Origin: Schizochytrium sp. TIO01
Lineage: Eukaryota > Sar > Bigyra > Thraustochytrida > Thraustochytriidae
Reading direction: 5' to 3'
NCBI GenBank assembly: GCA_004764695.1
Contig: SMSO01000033.1
Coordinates: forward strand, 1,379,001 to 1,443,000
DNA: 64,000 nucleotides
Shown here: positions 54,410-64,000 of the stretch, piece after piece
Position numbering within the stretch: the stretch's first letter is position 1
Layout of the letters: every line of letters starts with the position of its first letter
Notes under the pieces: generated by a model
What the model was told of the DNA's origin: nothing
The model's input: the letters and a program-made list of their open reading frames with translations, nothing else
Database searches by the model: none
Made by a program: the position numbers and the translations under genes

Positions 54410-54775
54410 TTTGTACTATATAAATATAGAAAATTATCAAATCTATCCTTACTGTCCGACTGCTTGCTCACGCGTGTTTCTGATCAATAATTCTTCTGTA
54501 GTACGCAAAACTTTCGAGATTAATCGCCCTTTCTAACACTATAAAATAGACTGCGTTCCTTAGTTTATTTTCCAAAGATTTAGTAGATATGTCAGGTGTT
54601 GTTTTGATGAATATATTGTCCACGTGCGCTTCACGAAGAAGAATGATTATATGAGTAAATCATTAAGAAAAGTTACATTCATATTAGCATTTTAAAAAAA
54701 AAGATAAAAAGGAATTAACCAAAGGGAATGTTGAACTCGAGCGACTCCAAGTTTCGTAAGCATATGATACTTCAC
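54410..54775. other. Convergent intergenic region
   Basis: 366 bp of AT-rich sequence between two stop codons, with an A-run at about 54693-54712. Expected to hold both polyadenylation sites; nothing else seen. Confidence 0.5.
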
Positions 54776-57172
54776 TCACTCTAAAAACGGAGGTAGAGCA
54801 ACAATGTTCGGATAAAGATGAGTGACATCTTGTATGCGAACATCAATAAAAGGTGTACCATTTTTATCTGGAGTAAGTCGATTATTGCTTCGCAATACTT
54901 TAACTTCACCATTCTTAAGAGTATATGCACTTTGCGTCACTCTCCAACGCGAAAAGAAATTCATGTAAGATCCTCCATTTTCACCGATACGTTTGAACCA
55001 AATTCGCGAAATGCAAAGACGCTGCAGAGGCGAGAGGATTGAAACGAAAAAGCCTTTCATGCCCACGGGATTTTGTCCAACAATTTTGTTAAAGGTGTCA
55101 TCGCTAAAAAGACAAGTCCCACCATTAGCAGAAATATCGACATCCAAAGTGGCGCGAAATGTTCCAAGAGGCAGACCATCTATCATTGCATCAGGGAAGA
55201 GAAAGTCTTCTTTAAGACGTGGGTCTTCCTGAGTGATGTATAATTTAAGAGCCTTGGCAAAATTTTCAGATTGCAAGAATTTTCCATACTTTTCTATCCA
55301 GCTTTTCCAGTCAAGAGGCCCTACGCTTGAGCAAGTTCGGTTGTGAATTTCAAAAACCACTTTTTGCACCGCAGTGGAAGATCCGAGCCGAGGGGCAGTA
55401 GTTGGCTTGCTGATTCCCAAACGCGACATTCGCTTAGGATCCACCAAACTGTCAAGGTCATGTTCGTCAGTACTACTAGGGGAAGAACTTTGATGGCGCT
55501 TTATACCGGAGTCTTGCGAAGTAAAGGAGCTTGCTGCAGGCGAAGACGAATAAAATCGCTCTACAGGCTCCATCTTTATGGGATCAATCGGTTTGGATGG
55601 CACATTTGGGTTCGGAGCACCAAAGATACCTGCACCAGATCGCGGAGAAGCCTTTTTAGATGTGTCTTCTTCTTCCTCCTCCTCTTTATCACTCTCGTTG
55701 ACATCATCGCCCCCCGTGCTACTACCCGCATTAGACGCTATAGTCAGGGGATGCTTGCTTCTTGAATAAGCGGGTGTCTCGGAAAGGTGCCAGACTTGCA
55801 GAAACTGTAATTGAGGATTTGGTATTTCCCGACGCGCATTACGATCTTGGCGTTTGGCAAGTGTGTAAAGGCAGCCCCCGAAATCTAGCAGGAGCCCAGT
55901 TTTGCGTTCCTTCTGTGCAAGCTCTCGGTATTGTAATCCATCTTGCGCAGAGATCCAATGGAACTTCTTGGTTGAGCGAAGACGAACTGCACGGACCAAA
56001 TCTTGTTGCTTTTCGGTATATAAGTTGACCTTGTCCAACGCAGCGGATCGATCCAGTACATAGAATGTTTTAGGGCCATGGGGGTTTACAGGGCTCACGC
56101 CCTGCCGTTGAGGAATGTGCTCCGCAAAGTTACCTTTCGAGGCACTTAGGAGGAACGAATGCACTTCGTCAAAAGTGTAAGCGCCTAGGGGTGCTGGGTC
56201 CTCCCGGGTATCAGAGACGGTCGAAGAGCGAATTGGTTGAGTAGCTGTGGATGTTCCCGCAGAGACCTTGGGAGAGGAGGAACCAGGTGCGTTTAATACA
56301 GTTCCAGGTTCTACCGGCATTCTTGGGCTTTTCGGTGGTGACAGATGCGGTTTGGAGGAAATAAGTTTTATACGTTGCTGATGGTGTTGTTGTGAGTTCA
56401 ATTTTGTACTTTGAGATGAGGGCGAGCTTGCACAGGAATGGGCAGTAGGATGGAGAGCTGAAGGGTAAGAAGGACGTAGTGGCTGCATATTAGTAGATAC
56501 TCCTGAGTCCATTCTTGAGGGATAGTTGTAAGGCCCTGGCACAGCACTCGATGTTCCGGTTTCAAGCCTCTGAGGTAGCACAGGTCTGGGTGCCGAAGTT
56601 TGTGAATGGTAGTGCCCGCTTGCGTGGTACTGATGATCTTGGGTTGAGCTTTCCAGTGGAGGGATGCTGAGGTCAATTTCATCATATCCAAGTTGGTTTT
56701 GTTGGTATTGGCCTTCAGCCCAGCTGTTGTACAGCCCTTCTGATTGTGGTGCGCGAGGTGGGGAGATATAGGCGGTATTTGTTTGTGAACCCATGTAAAG
56801 GGGCGATTGATCTGCTCGTCTGCCACTCATAGCGTTGCGCATGTCTTCTTTTACCTCGTAGGGCCTGTGGTCGAGATCCTTGCTTTCAAGCACGGAAGAA
56901 TTTGTATTACTAAAAGCGCGTTTGGTTCCAATATAAGACGGCGTTGCCGAGGTTGAAGGCATAAAATCTCCCTGGTTTAGATACTTGCCAGAATGATCAT
57001 AATCTTGTCTCCCCGTCCACTTCGCATCATTATCGAAGGTATCGTTTATAGCAGCACTCTCCAGTGGGGCTGCAATACTGCCATTTTGCTCAACCTCGTT
57101 GAGGAGCAGCGAAACCTCATTCCAATTCAGAGATGCTAAATTATCCATCAACACTCCGTCTTGATCATCCAT
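54776..57172 (-). CDS. Unknown protein with disordered N-terminus and conserved-looking C-terminal domain; possible regulator
   Basis: 798 residues from ATG 57172 (MDDQDGVLMDNLASLNW). An open frame continues to TTG 57307 but has no earlier ATG. The first 20 residues (LASLNWNEVSLLLNEVE) are acidic and amphipathic, like a short transactivation or adaptor motif. Residues 40-370 are Ser/Pro/Gln/Tyr-rich and disordered. A globular segment at about 390-510 includes SAALDKVNLYTEKQQDLVRAVRL and GLLLDFGGCLYTLAKRQ. An acidic/Ser linker follows. The C-terminal 190 residues (from FEIHNRTCSSVGPLDWKSW) are ordered and end in a mixed alpha/beta stretch (FSDDTFNKIVGQNP, SRIWFKRIGENGGSYM) somewhat reminiscent of a PAS fold. 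I do not recognise the family; a transcriptional regulator would fit. Confidence 0.75.
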   Translation of the reverse strand: MDDQDGVLMDNLASLNWNEVSLLLNEVEQNGSIAAPLESAAINDTFDNDAKWTGRQDYDHSGKYLNQGDFMPSTSATPSYIGTKRAFSNTNSSVLESKDLDHRPYEVKEDMRNAMSGRRADQSPLYMGSQTNTAYISPPRAPQSEGLYNSWAEGQYQQNQLGYDEIDLSIPPLESSTQDHQYHASGHYHSQTSAPRPVLPQRLETGTSSAVPGPYNYPSRMDSGVSTNMQPLRPSYPSALHPTAHSCASSPSSQSTKLNSQQHHQQRIKLISSKPHLSPPKSPRMPVEPGTVLNAPGSSSPKVSAGTSTATQPIRSSTVSDTREDPAPLGAYTFDEVHSFLLSASKGNFAEHIPQRQGVSPVNPHGPKTFYVLDRSAALDKVNLYTEKQQDLVRAVRLRSTKKFHWISAQDGLQYRELAQKERKTGLLLDFGGCLYTLAKRQDRNARREIPNPQLQFLQVWHLSETPAYSRSKHPLTIASNAGSSTGGDDVNESDKEEEEEEDTSKKASPRSGAGIFGAPNPNVPSKPIDPIKMEPVERFYSSSPAASSFTSQDSGIKRHQSSSPSSTDEHDLDSLVDPKRMSRLGISKPTTAPRLGSSTAVQKVVFEIHNRTCSSVGPLDWKSWIEKYGKFLQSENFAKALKLYITQEDPRLKEDFLFPDAMIDGLPLGTFRATLDVDISANGGTCLFSDDTFNKIVGQNPVGMKGFFVSILSPLQRLCISRIWFKRIGENGGSYMNFFSRWRVTQSAYTLKNGEVKVLRSNNRLTPDKNGTPFIDVRIQDVTHLYPNIVALPPFLE

Positions 57173-58599
57173 TTTACGTGAATATAAACCGCACGAGATA
57201 GTCTTGCAAGAATGTAGTTGTCGATTCTTTGTAGCAATGTATTGTCCTGCTTTTGTGTCTAGCAAGAGCGCTGTAATTGAAAAACACAGGCGCAATAGGA
57301 GAAACAATTAATTAGCGAAAGAGTTGTACCTAACGAGGATAAAGCTCTCGCAGCCTTCTCACGAGTCCCTCAACCTCCTAGGTGTCACCTTCTAGAACAG
57401 ATGCCTCAAGTCAGTCAAGCCTGCAGTAAAACGAAGAGGACTTTGGCAAACGAATGCCCTGGCAGGGTATTGAGATTCCGCGCCGTCTCTCTGCAAAGTA
57501 ATCGGTGAGCAAACTTAAGTAATCTGATTCTCATCCACGCTGCACACGTGGTTCTGCAAGCACTGAGCAATCGAAGCCCTCCTGATTCGAACCAGGTAGT
57601 GTAAGGGTCGTCCGGTACTGTTGTCTTGAGTTCTGGTTTTTGCGTTCTTTGCCTTGGTCGGTCGCAGTCAAACAGGGAAACAAGGCTAAGAATTCAAGTT
57701 CAAAGCCAATCTCGATTTCTTCTCTATTTGTTGAGCGAGTGAGAGAGAGCAAGACGGCGATCCACCTCCCAGTGATATGGCGAGAGAGTTGGCGAGCCGC
57801 TGAAGGAGGCTTTCAGAAATGATCTGAGGGCCCGCCAAGTCCTCAGTCGCGACGCCAGTCGCAAGCGGCTCCACTTTGCGCAGCAATCGGACGAGTGACT
57901 AATTAAACAATTGATTTGAATGACGATCGTCAAAAGAAAGCAAAAGAAAGAAAGGTTTTTCATAGATCATTTTTTTATTATTAAAATCAAAAAACAAAAT
58001 CATGAAAAGTGACAATAAAAATGAAAACGAAAAGTTAAACAAACACCTGGAAAGAAAGCCTGAGGAATAAATGGAATAAATGAAAGAAACTCAACTTGAC
58101 ACGAATAAAGTTAAACTCGCGTCCGAAGAAGAAGAGAAGAGTTGACCATGAGGGAGACCCCGTGGCACAGTCGACCTCATGTGACTGTTCGCAACGAACA
58201 TTTCTGTATGCAAAAGAGTCAGGCAAAAAATGTAAGGGCGAAAAGAATAAGGTATGAGTATCGCTACTTTGGGGGCGTCCTTTGTAAATCGGTTATATCT
58301 CTAATACTGAGTAAGTAGGAGTAGGTAGGTACAGAATGAAATTCAAAAATATAGGCCTAAAACATATTACACTTTTTTTGACCTGGTACTTTCAAGAAAG
58401 TAGAAAATGTATTTGGAGGTGCTGCACAGCATTTAGAGACGACACAAAGAGAGGAAGAAGATGACAGAGATAATATGTATGAGTCAACCGCGCAAATCTT
58501 TAGCTTCAGCTTTAGCTTTAGGAGGGCCTGAATTCTCATGATTGAACACGATGCATAGCCTCATCGGATACGAATCGAGGATCGCTGACCAAGTATCAC

Positions 58600-58633
58600 A
58601 TTTCCTAGGTCTAGGAAATTCTCAAGGAGAATT
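58600..58633. repeat. Two overlapping stem-loops
   Basis: ATTTCCTAG / CTAGGAAAT (58600-58619, 2-nt loop) is a perfect 9-bp stem. AATTCTC / GAGAATT (58617-58633, 3-nt loop) follows, sharing three bases, and a T-rich run comes next. The two stems are mutually exclusive at their junction. Confidence 0.6.
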
Positions 58634-58993
58634 CTTTTTATTGATTCTTTCCTTTTGTTTTTACTTATATTTTTAAAAGGTTTATTGAAATTAAAAACAG
58701 TAGTCACCATAGGATTAATTTAAAAAAAAAAAATAGAAGAAAAACTTATTGCGATACGGGAAAATAGTGCTCATAGACTATGGCAGTCGTGATTGATACT
58801 ATATGATATGTTCTAAAGAGAATACACTAAAAGAATGTTTTATTTTATATTAAGCCACGAAAGGCGACTCTTGCCCACGCTTGCGCAAGCTGTGATAAGT
58901 TGCGCTGCCCGGTAGCCCATTTGTTTCTGCTACTCTGCATTGCGTTTAGCCTTGCAATGTTCTTGGCAGCTGCTTTTGAAGAAGTCGTTTTAA

Positions 58994-59308
58994 CAAGAGG
59001 CCGCGGTGCCTAGTTCTCTCACGTTGGGTGACTGGGTCCATATAGCAAGTGGCGACGATTGGATGGACGATGAGCGCTGCTCCGAGCGTACTGTCTGCGA
59101 CCAAATCCTTCCGCTAGATCTATTCGAGACTGTTGATGCTCGTTTGGCATATAAGCAAGAGCATCCAAATTCTCAACGACGACTGCAGGCTTCCTACCTT
59201 TCTGTCTGGCGTTGCCGCGCTCTGAGAGTGGTAGGGCTGGGAGTTCGCGTTGATTATAAATCGGGACCTGATCAGGCACGGTTTACTCTCGCGATTTCTA
59301 ACTGTTGA
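58994..59308 (+). other. ATG-less open frame with coding-like composition
   Basis: Open after an in-frame TAA, with no ATG before MDDERCSE. The peptide (GDWVHIASGDDWMDDE, LPLDLFETVDARLAYKQEHP) looks more protein-like than surrounding frames. It may be a gene relic or an exon of an unrecognised gene; no family is recognised. Confidence 0.2.
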
Positions 59309-60843
59309 AATGAACACGTCTGAATGTTGTCAACATCCCTGAGTTCCCAAAGGCATAAACTTCCACGTGAGCATTATCAATGGCAGGCAGCGAGCTACTG
59401 TTTGGGGTGTGTTGAGTGGTTTCGAGGCAATAATATCAACGTTACGAAGGAGCTGCAAAGGACCTTCACTTCTCGATTCCCTTAATGATGATTTCTCACA
59501 AATTGCCAGTGCGCAGAAAAAGAGAAAGAAAAAAGAAAGAAACTTAAAAAATAAAATTAAAAATTGATTACTCAGGTTAATTGAGTAGCCTAGGGTAGTA
59601 GGTAGAAAGTAACCCACGAAAGGTAAAGAGTAATTGAATGAAATAGCCGAACGAGAGAAGGATAGAAGGGGTACAATTTCCTTACGAAAGGACTTTGTGG
59701 CTGATGTAACTACCAGGAAAAAGCATGCACATGTGATTTTTAGGCTCTGTGGAGTTTCCATGTTGTTGTTTATTTAGCAGTAGCAGCTTGCATTGCCTAA
59801 TTCTTCACCCAGTGCTTGTCTTATCCAAATGCTTCTTTCTTTTCCTTTTATTCTTCTTTAGAAAAAAAATAATTCCAAACTAAATGAAATAATAGGTTCT
59901 GTGGACTAGACAGACTTTTGAGCTCATCAATTCTGCGCTGTTCCTCCTTGGGGCTCTTTCCAGAACCAGTTTTTGAATTTTGGAGGCTACTATCATTGGC
60001 TGTCAGGGGGCGATTTAGCGAAAGTCCATCCTCACGAACGGCGATGTGTCCTATAAAGAACAAAAACAAATAACCCATGACCAATTGCGGACATTTTTAC
60101 TCGAAACTCCGCTAGGTCTCTGTTCTACCTGCCCAACGAGTATGTAAACGAAGCTTCTCCAAGAGCACTTTGCCCACCTGGAACTTGCGATACCCGGGCA
60201 GCAAAAAGAAAAGGATGCTCGAGTGTTGCGTTTCACCGATTGTGCAGTCGAGAGAAGGCTTAGGATCTCCTAGCCTGGCGATTGCCTGAAAAGGGCCATC
60301 TGCATTTCACCACTGCGCAGCCAGAAACTCTGCACAAGGTGACCCCCCACCTTGCACGTGGCCACCTGTGGTGTGGGAGGGCCGAGTCGCTGAAGGGGTA
60401 CCAGGCACGTTTTAATACCCTGAACATCGGGAACGGGACTTCGTATTGTGTCAACTTGGAGCCTGAGTGGACGGCTGTTCCTGCAGTGCGCCTCCACACT
60501 CCTGTTCTTCCTCACTGTTGGCTGGTAGTAGTAGCTTGGTAGCCGTAGCTGAGGAGCTCACAAGACGACTGGAGCAGCTCAAAGAAAGTCTAAAGGTGAC
60601 TGTTTTCGCCACCGTTGCAACCCGAAAGCGAATCCTGATGCTAAAAGAATTGCGAAGGGTGTTGTTGCCGGAGTCCGTTCGCTACTCAAGGTTAGCAAAC
60701 AGCATTTATTTTGATTTTTTAACTTTTCCCCCTCTATTTGTCTGTTTTTTTTCTCTCTCTCTTCTTTTTATTTTAGTAAAAGTAGTAAGAAAATGAACAG
60801 ACTGGGGAACACCTCAAGCAGTACCAGGTGTACCTCCCTCCCT

Positions 60844-61266
60844 ATAATCGAATCGAATCAATTTAAATCAAATCAAATCAAATCAAATCAAATCAAATCA
60901 AATCAAATCAAATCAAATCAAATCAAATCAAATCAAATCAAATCAAATCAAATCAAATCAAATCAAATCAAATCAAATCAAATCAAATCAAATCAAATCA
61001 AATCAAATCAAATCAAATCAAATCAAATCAAATCAAATCAAATCAAATCAAATCAAATCAAATCAAATCAAATCAAATCAAATCAAATCAAATCAAATCA
61101 AATCAAATCAAATCAAATCAAATCAAATCAAATCAAATCAAATCAAATCAAATCAAATCAAATCAAATCAAATCAAATTAAATCAAATCAAATCAAATTA
61201 AATCAAATCAACTCAACTCAACTCAACTCAACTCAACTCAACTCAACTCAAATCAAATCAAATCAA
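60844..61266. repeat. (AATCA)n pentanucleotide satellite array with variant blocks
   Basis: About 80 units of period 5 after a short degenerate lead-in (AATCG). Near the right end, two AATTA variants are spaced about 20-25 bp apart. A homogeneous block of eight CAACT units (about 61211-61250) follows, then a return to AATCA. The + frame reading Asn-Gln-Ile-Lys-Ser repeats is an artefact of a 15-bp super-period. Confidence 0.97.
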
Positions 61267-64000
61267 TATATACTCCACTTCTTTGGAGGGTCCGAGGATC
61301 CCTCCCACTCCGGTGCGCAAGACCAGAAAAGAAAGTTTGCCTTGTGGGCTCTTCACAAACATGCGAGGCCTCGACAAAACTGACTGACCACCCGGCTCTC
61401 GCTATGCTCTTCAAGTTGGCGAGGAATTCAACTCCTCAAGTGACTACTCGGACTGAGTGAGCAACGATCGCAGTGATTGCAGTGAGAAGGCCAGCTTACT
61501 TCGACGGGAGTGCGCAGCGGCCGTGATTTCTGTGGCGAACTGAGTGACCTTCTGGTCATCGCCATCTTTGTTAAAGCTTGGCTTTTGACCTACACAGAAG
61601 TTCAGCGAAGACTCGTGGCGTAGATATTGCTTAGAGATCAGAATAAAGATGCGACAGCAGCAACTGCGGAATGTTTATGCCAGGGCGCAGTCTTCGGAAA
61701 CAGCAGGAGCAGCAGCAGGAGCAGCAGGAGCAGCAGCAGTAGAGGTTGCCACCATTGTGTAAGTAAGTATGCAGCCTAGTGCTGGTGGCACAAGAGTTAA
61801 AAGAAAGACCTTGAAATTGAACGTCCAGGCTCCGTGAAAGGCATTTTCCAATTGTTTTAGGTACCGCAGCGACTTACTTATCTACCTGCAACCTAATACT
61901 AAGTTTTAAAATTTCTCTATTGCTGCTACTATTACTATTGATACTAGACAAATCAGTTCTCTGTATAATTTACGTTATGAAACCGCCAAAGGTTCGTGCC
62001 CTCTTGTATTCCGCTGAGTGGCAAAGACCAAAAGTCACTTCGCGAGCTCCCACGTAATCAAATGTCGTGCAAATCGTGCTGAAGTACACCGATAGACAGA
62101 AATTTAAACAAAGGTTGACGTTGTTTCCTTCACTTCTTGACTGGACTACTTTCGATAGGCTTCTTCCGGGACTTGCGTGGGCATCAAATGGAGATTTATC
62201 GTGCTCACGATTGTGGCATGCGGCAATTCAGGCAGCGTCCATTTCGTAACCCTCTCGTAACACTGCCCATCTCAAAAAACTGCCAGTCTAAAATTTAATT
62301 AGTTGCTTAGTGAGTAGGTACGTACCCTTTGTCAGTGCTACGACCATTCTGAATTTTAAATTTTAAAAATCAACTTAAAAAAATTAAAAAAATATTATAA
62401 TTAGGTAGTTATTTTAAAACAAATTAAATAATATTTTTAAGTAAATAAGAAAGAAGAAAATATTTTTACTCATCAAGTTTATTTTATTATTATTATCGAT
62501 TTTTTTAAGCACAAACTTTTAAACATATCTAAATAAGCCAACAAACAAAGAACCAACAAATCCAATTGCAACCTATATTTTTATATTGCAACCTGCATGA
62601 TCTTTGCTGAAGCATAGAATCATGAATGATCAATCTTTTCTAGTGTTATATGCTAAGGCATTTGCAAATTTTATTCGAAGTGTAAAATTTAGACACTCCT
62701 AATTCCCACCATCGCACCTAGATCTGGCCAACGCTGGAAGACTCCAACTCAGATTTTCTTTAGTAAAGATATATGTGTAATAGGGGATGTTGTCTGAGCT
62801 GTTGTACTATGAACACATGACCCAACATTGCTGGCTTTTTTAGTACCCGGTTTGAAGGATTCTACCCCGAGTTTACATTCCATCACTCGAATAACAACAC
62901 CAAAATAATCATCAAATTTATTTTTTTGGTAACGCCACCATATGAAAAAATGAATAAACTATTATCTACACCAGGAGGTACCAATTATTTTTTTAAAGAC
63001 TAGAAGATGCTTAGGTGCAAATCAATCAGACCACCGGTGTCAAAGTCTTTACGATACATTATTCAGAGAATTGGATACCTACTACTAATACATTGTCTAC
63101 GGATGTTGCAAGAGGAACCCTCAGAGCTTCTTTTTGTTTTTGAAAAGGCGTTTGTATTTCTTCTAGTTCCACATAAAATAAACATCGACTTCTAGCGTTT
63201 CATATCTTCCTCACTCTGTTGTCCAAGAGAGACTGTTTTGATTTAAAAAGTCTATGAGTTGCTTGTTTTCTTTCCGAACGATACTTAGAAGTAGAAGTTA
63301 GTTTATTGTTTGTCGACCCCCCACCCGCTTCCTTTTAAATTCCTCATAAACTACCATGTGTGAATCAAACACCATCATCCAAAGATACTTGAAAATACTA
63401 TTCTCGGGTAATACTAGAAGCTAGCAATTTGAAGACTCCCCTCGGTCACTTTTCAAACATGGACTTACATTTGGTTCTGGGTCAGAGCTCAATTATAAAT
63501 GTATATTTCACCTTCAAGGTGCTTCGATAACTGTTCAACCATCAGACTAAAGGAAATACTATTTAATGAAACAACAAGAAAAAATGTGCAGATTGGGAAT
63601 GCACACTGACTCATATCTCTACTAAGCCTAGTCCTTTTAACGTCGATTCTGAAATTGAGAAGAAGCTTACAAAGTAAAAAACTAGTTTTGATTGATTTCT
63701 TATTTGAAAAAAACTAATGAAACAGTAGTCCTTTAGTAGAGCATTCAGCATATTTGTAGTCACGGCTTAAGCGTGCAGCACCACTAAAAATGCAGTTCAG
63801 TACGGCTGGCTCTCTATTTCTATCGAACACAAAACAATAATTTGTTTTATTATAGCTAACATTAAATTTATCGACCGGTCTTATTCTTTATGTTGACCAC
63901 TCAAACATCTCCGAGTTTGCACATTTGCTCTGCCTTTACGGTTAAGAAGATCAAGAGCAACAGCAGATGATTTTTTTATTTTGACCGTCATGTTTCTAAA
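61267..64000. other. Terminal intergenic region
   Basis: 2.7 kb without a supported gene. 61690-61745 is rich in CAGCAGGAG-type triplets. About 62340-62520 is extremely AT-rich (A/T runs with few G or C). A GTAGGTACGTACC palindromic word occurs at about 62316-62330. Short open frames at 62067 and 63007 have no supporting features. Confidence 0.5.

Larger units (their letters stand above)
57173..60843. other. 3.7 kb intergenic region
   Basis: No convincing gene. It carries the promoter of the 54776-57172 gene, AT-rich blocks, GTAGGTA clusters (about 58308-58332, 59597-59606), the hairpins at 58600-58633, and one ATG-less open frame at about 58994-59308 (separate entry). Confidence 0.5.

Noticed and set aside
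57575-57600. tRNA-like B-box word (GGTTCGAATC on the minus strand)
   Set aside because: Flanks do not fold into a cloverleaf and there is no A-box upstream.
60260-60542. Overlapping open frames on both strands
   Set aside because: Neither starts with ATG or shows a known domain; composition is GC-richer than its surroundings but otherwise unsupported.
60793-61383. 196-codon frame encoding Asn-Gln-Ile-Lys-Ser repeats
   Set aside because: Direct product of the pentanucleotide array; no unique sequence of coding character at either end.

Overview
This is a 64 kb piece of a eukaryotic nuclear chromosome. The genes are long, apparently intronless and well spaced, lie on both strands, and are separated by AT-rich, microsatellite-rich DNA. 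Gene content (DNA polymerase epsilon, AP-4 epsilon, DDI1, a TBC RabGAP, IQ/WW proteins), a Thr/Pro 'PTxxPT' ectodomain of the kind common in diatoms, oomycetes and labyrinthulomycetes, and the near absence of introns suggest a stramenopile, perhaps a thraustochytrid or other labyrinthulomycete. That placement is inference. No tRNA, rRNA, CRISPR array or bacterial-type operon was seen.

Layout. 1-1990 (-) is the N-terminal part of the DNA polymerase epsilon catalytic subunit, cut by the window edge. About 3.27-3.68 kb (-) holds a decayed armadillo-repeat fragment. 4291-6129 (-) is a tRNase Z with a likely mitochondrial presequence and a possible frame-shifted tail to 4074. 7556-9046 (+) is an unknown protein with a short coiled coil. 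9.0-12.3 kb is microsatellite-rich. 12385-14592 (+) is a YTH-domain/RGG protein. 15549-20351 (-) is a 1.6k-residue IQ-motif/coiled-coil/WW-like protein with a 172-codon upstream ORF. 21652-24231 (+) is a pure coiled-coil protein, convergent with a TBC RabGAP at 24379-26745 (-). 27809-29843 (-) is a membrane-anchored Sec14 protein. 31602-34655 (+) is AP-4 epsilon. 35323-45224 (+) is a giant protein with about 18 tandem Tudor-like 'GWK-YPG-FDDGE' modules, an RP2/TBCC-type GAP-like domain, three related modules and a long C-terminal region. 46540-47379 (+) is DDI1. 51824-54409 (+) is a secreted/membrane protein with a vWA-like head, a mucin-like stalk and an XK-related-like membrane domain. 54776-57172 (-) is an unknown, possibly regulatory protein. 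57.2-64 kb has no convincing gene but carries a 0.4 kb AATCA pentanucleotide array.

The genes are housekeeping, membrane-traffic (TBC, Sec14, AP-4) and cytoskeletal/ciliary-type (IQ, coiled-coil, TBCC-Tudor) functions. Nothing indicates co-transcription. Neighbours are independent units, several convergent (14.6/15.5, 24.2/24.4, 54.4/54.8 kb) or divergent (6.1/7.6, 20.9/21.7, 29.8/31.6 kb).

The two strongest points for a second look are the repeat-protein/TBCC fusion gene and a set of frame discontinuities that all need exactly one surplus base to be skipped (at least six firm cases, nine candidates). Homopolymer insertion error in the assembly is the simplest cause, but genuine +1 frameshifting has not been excluded.
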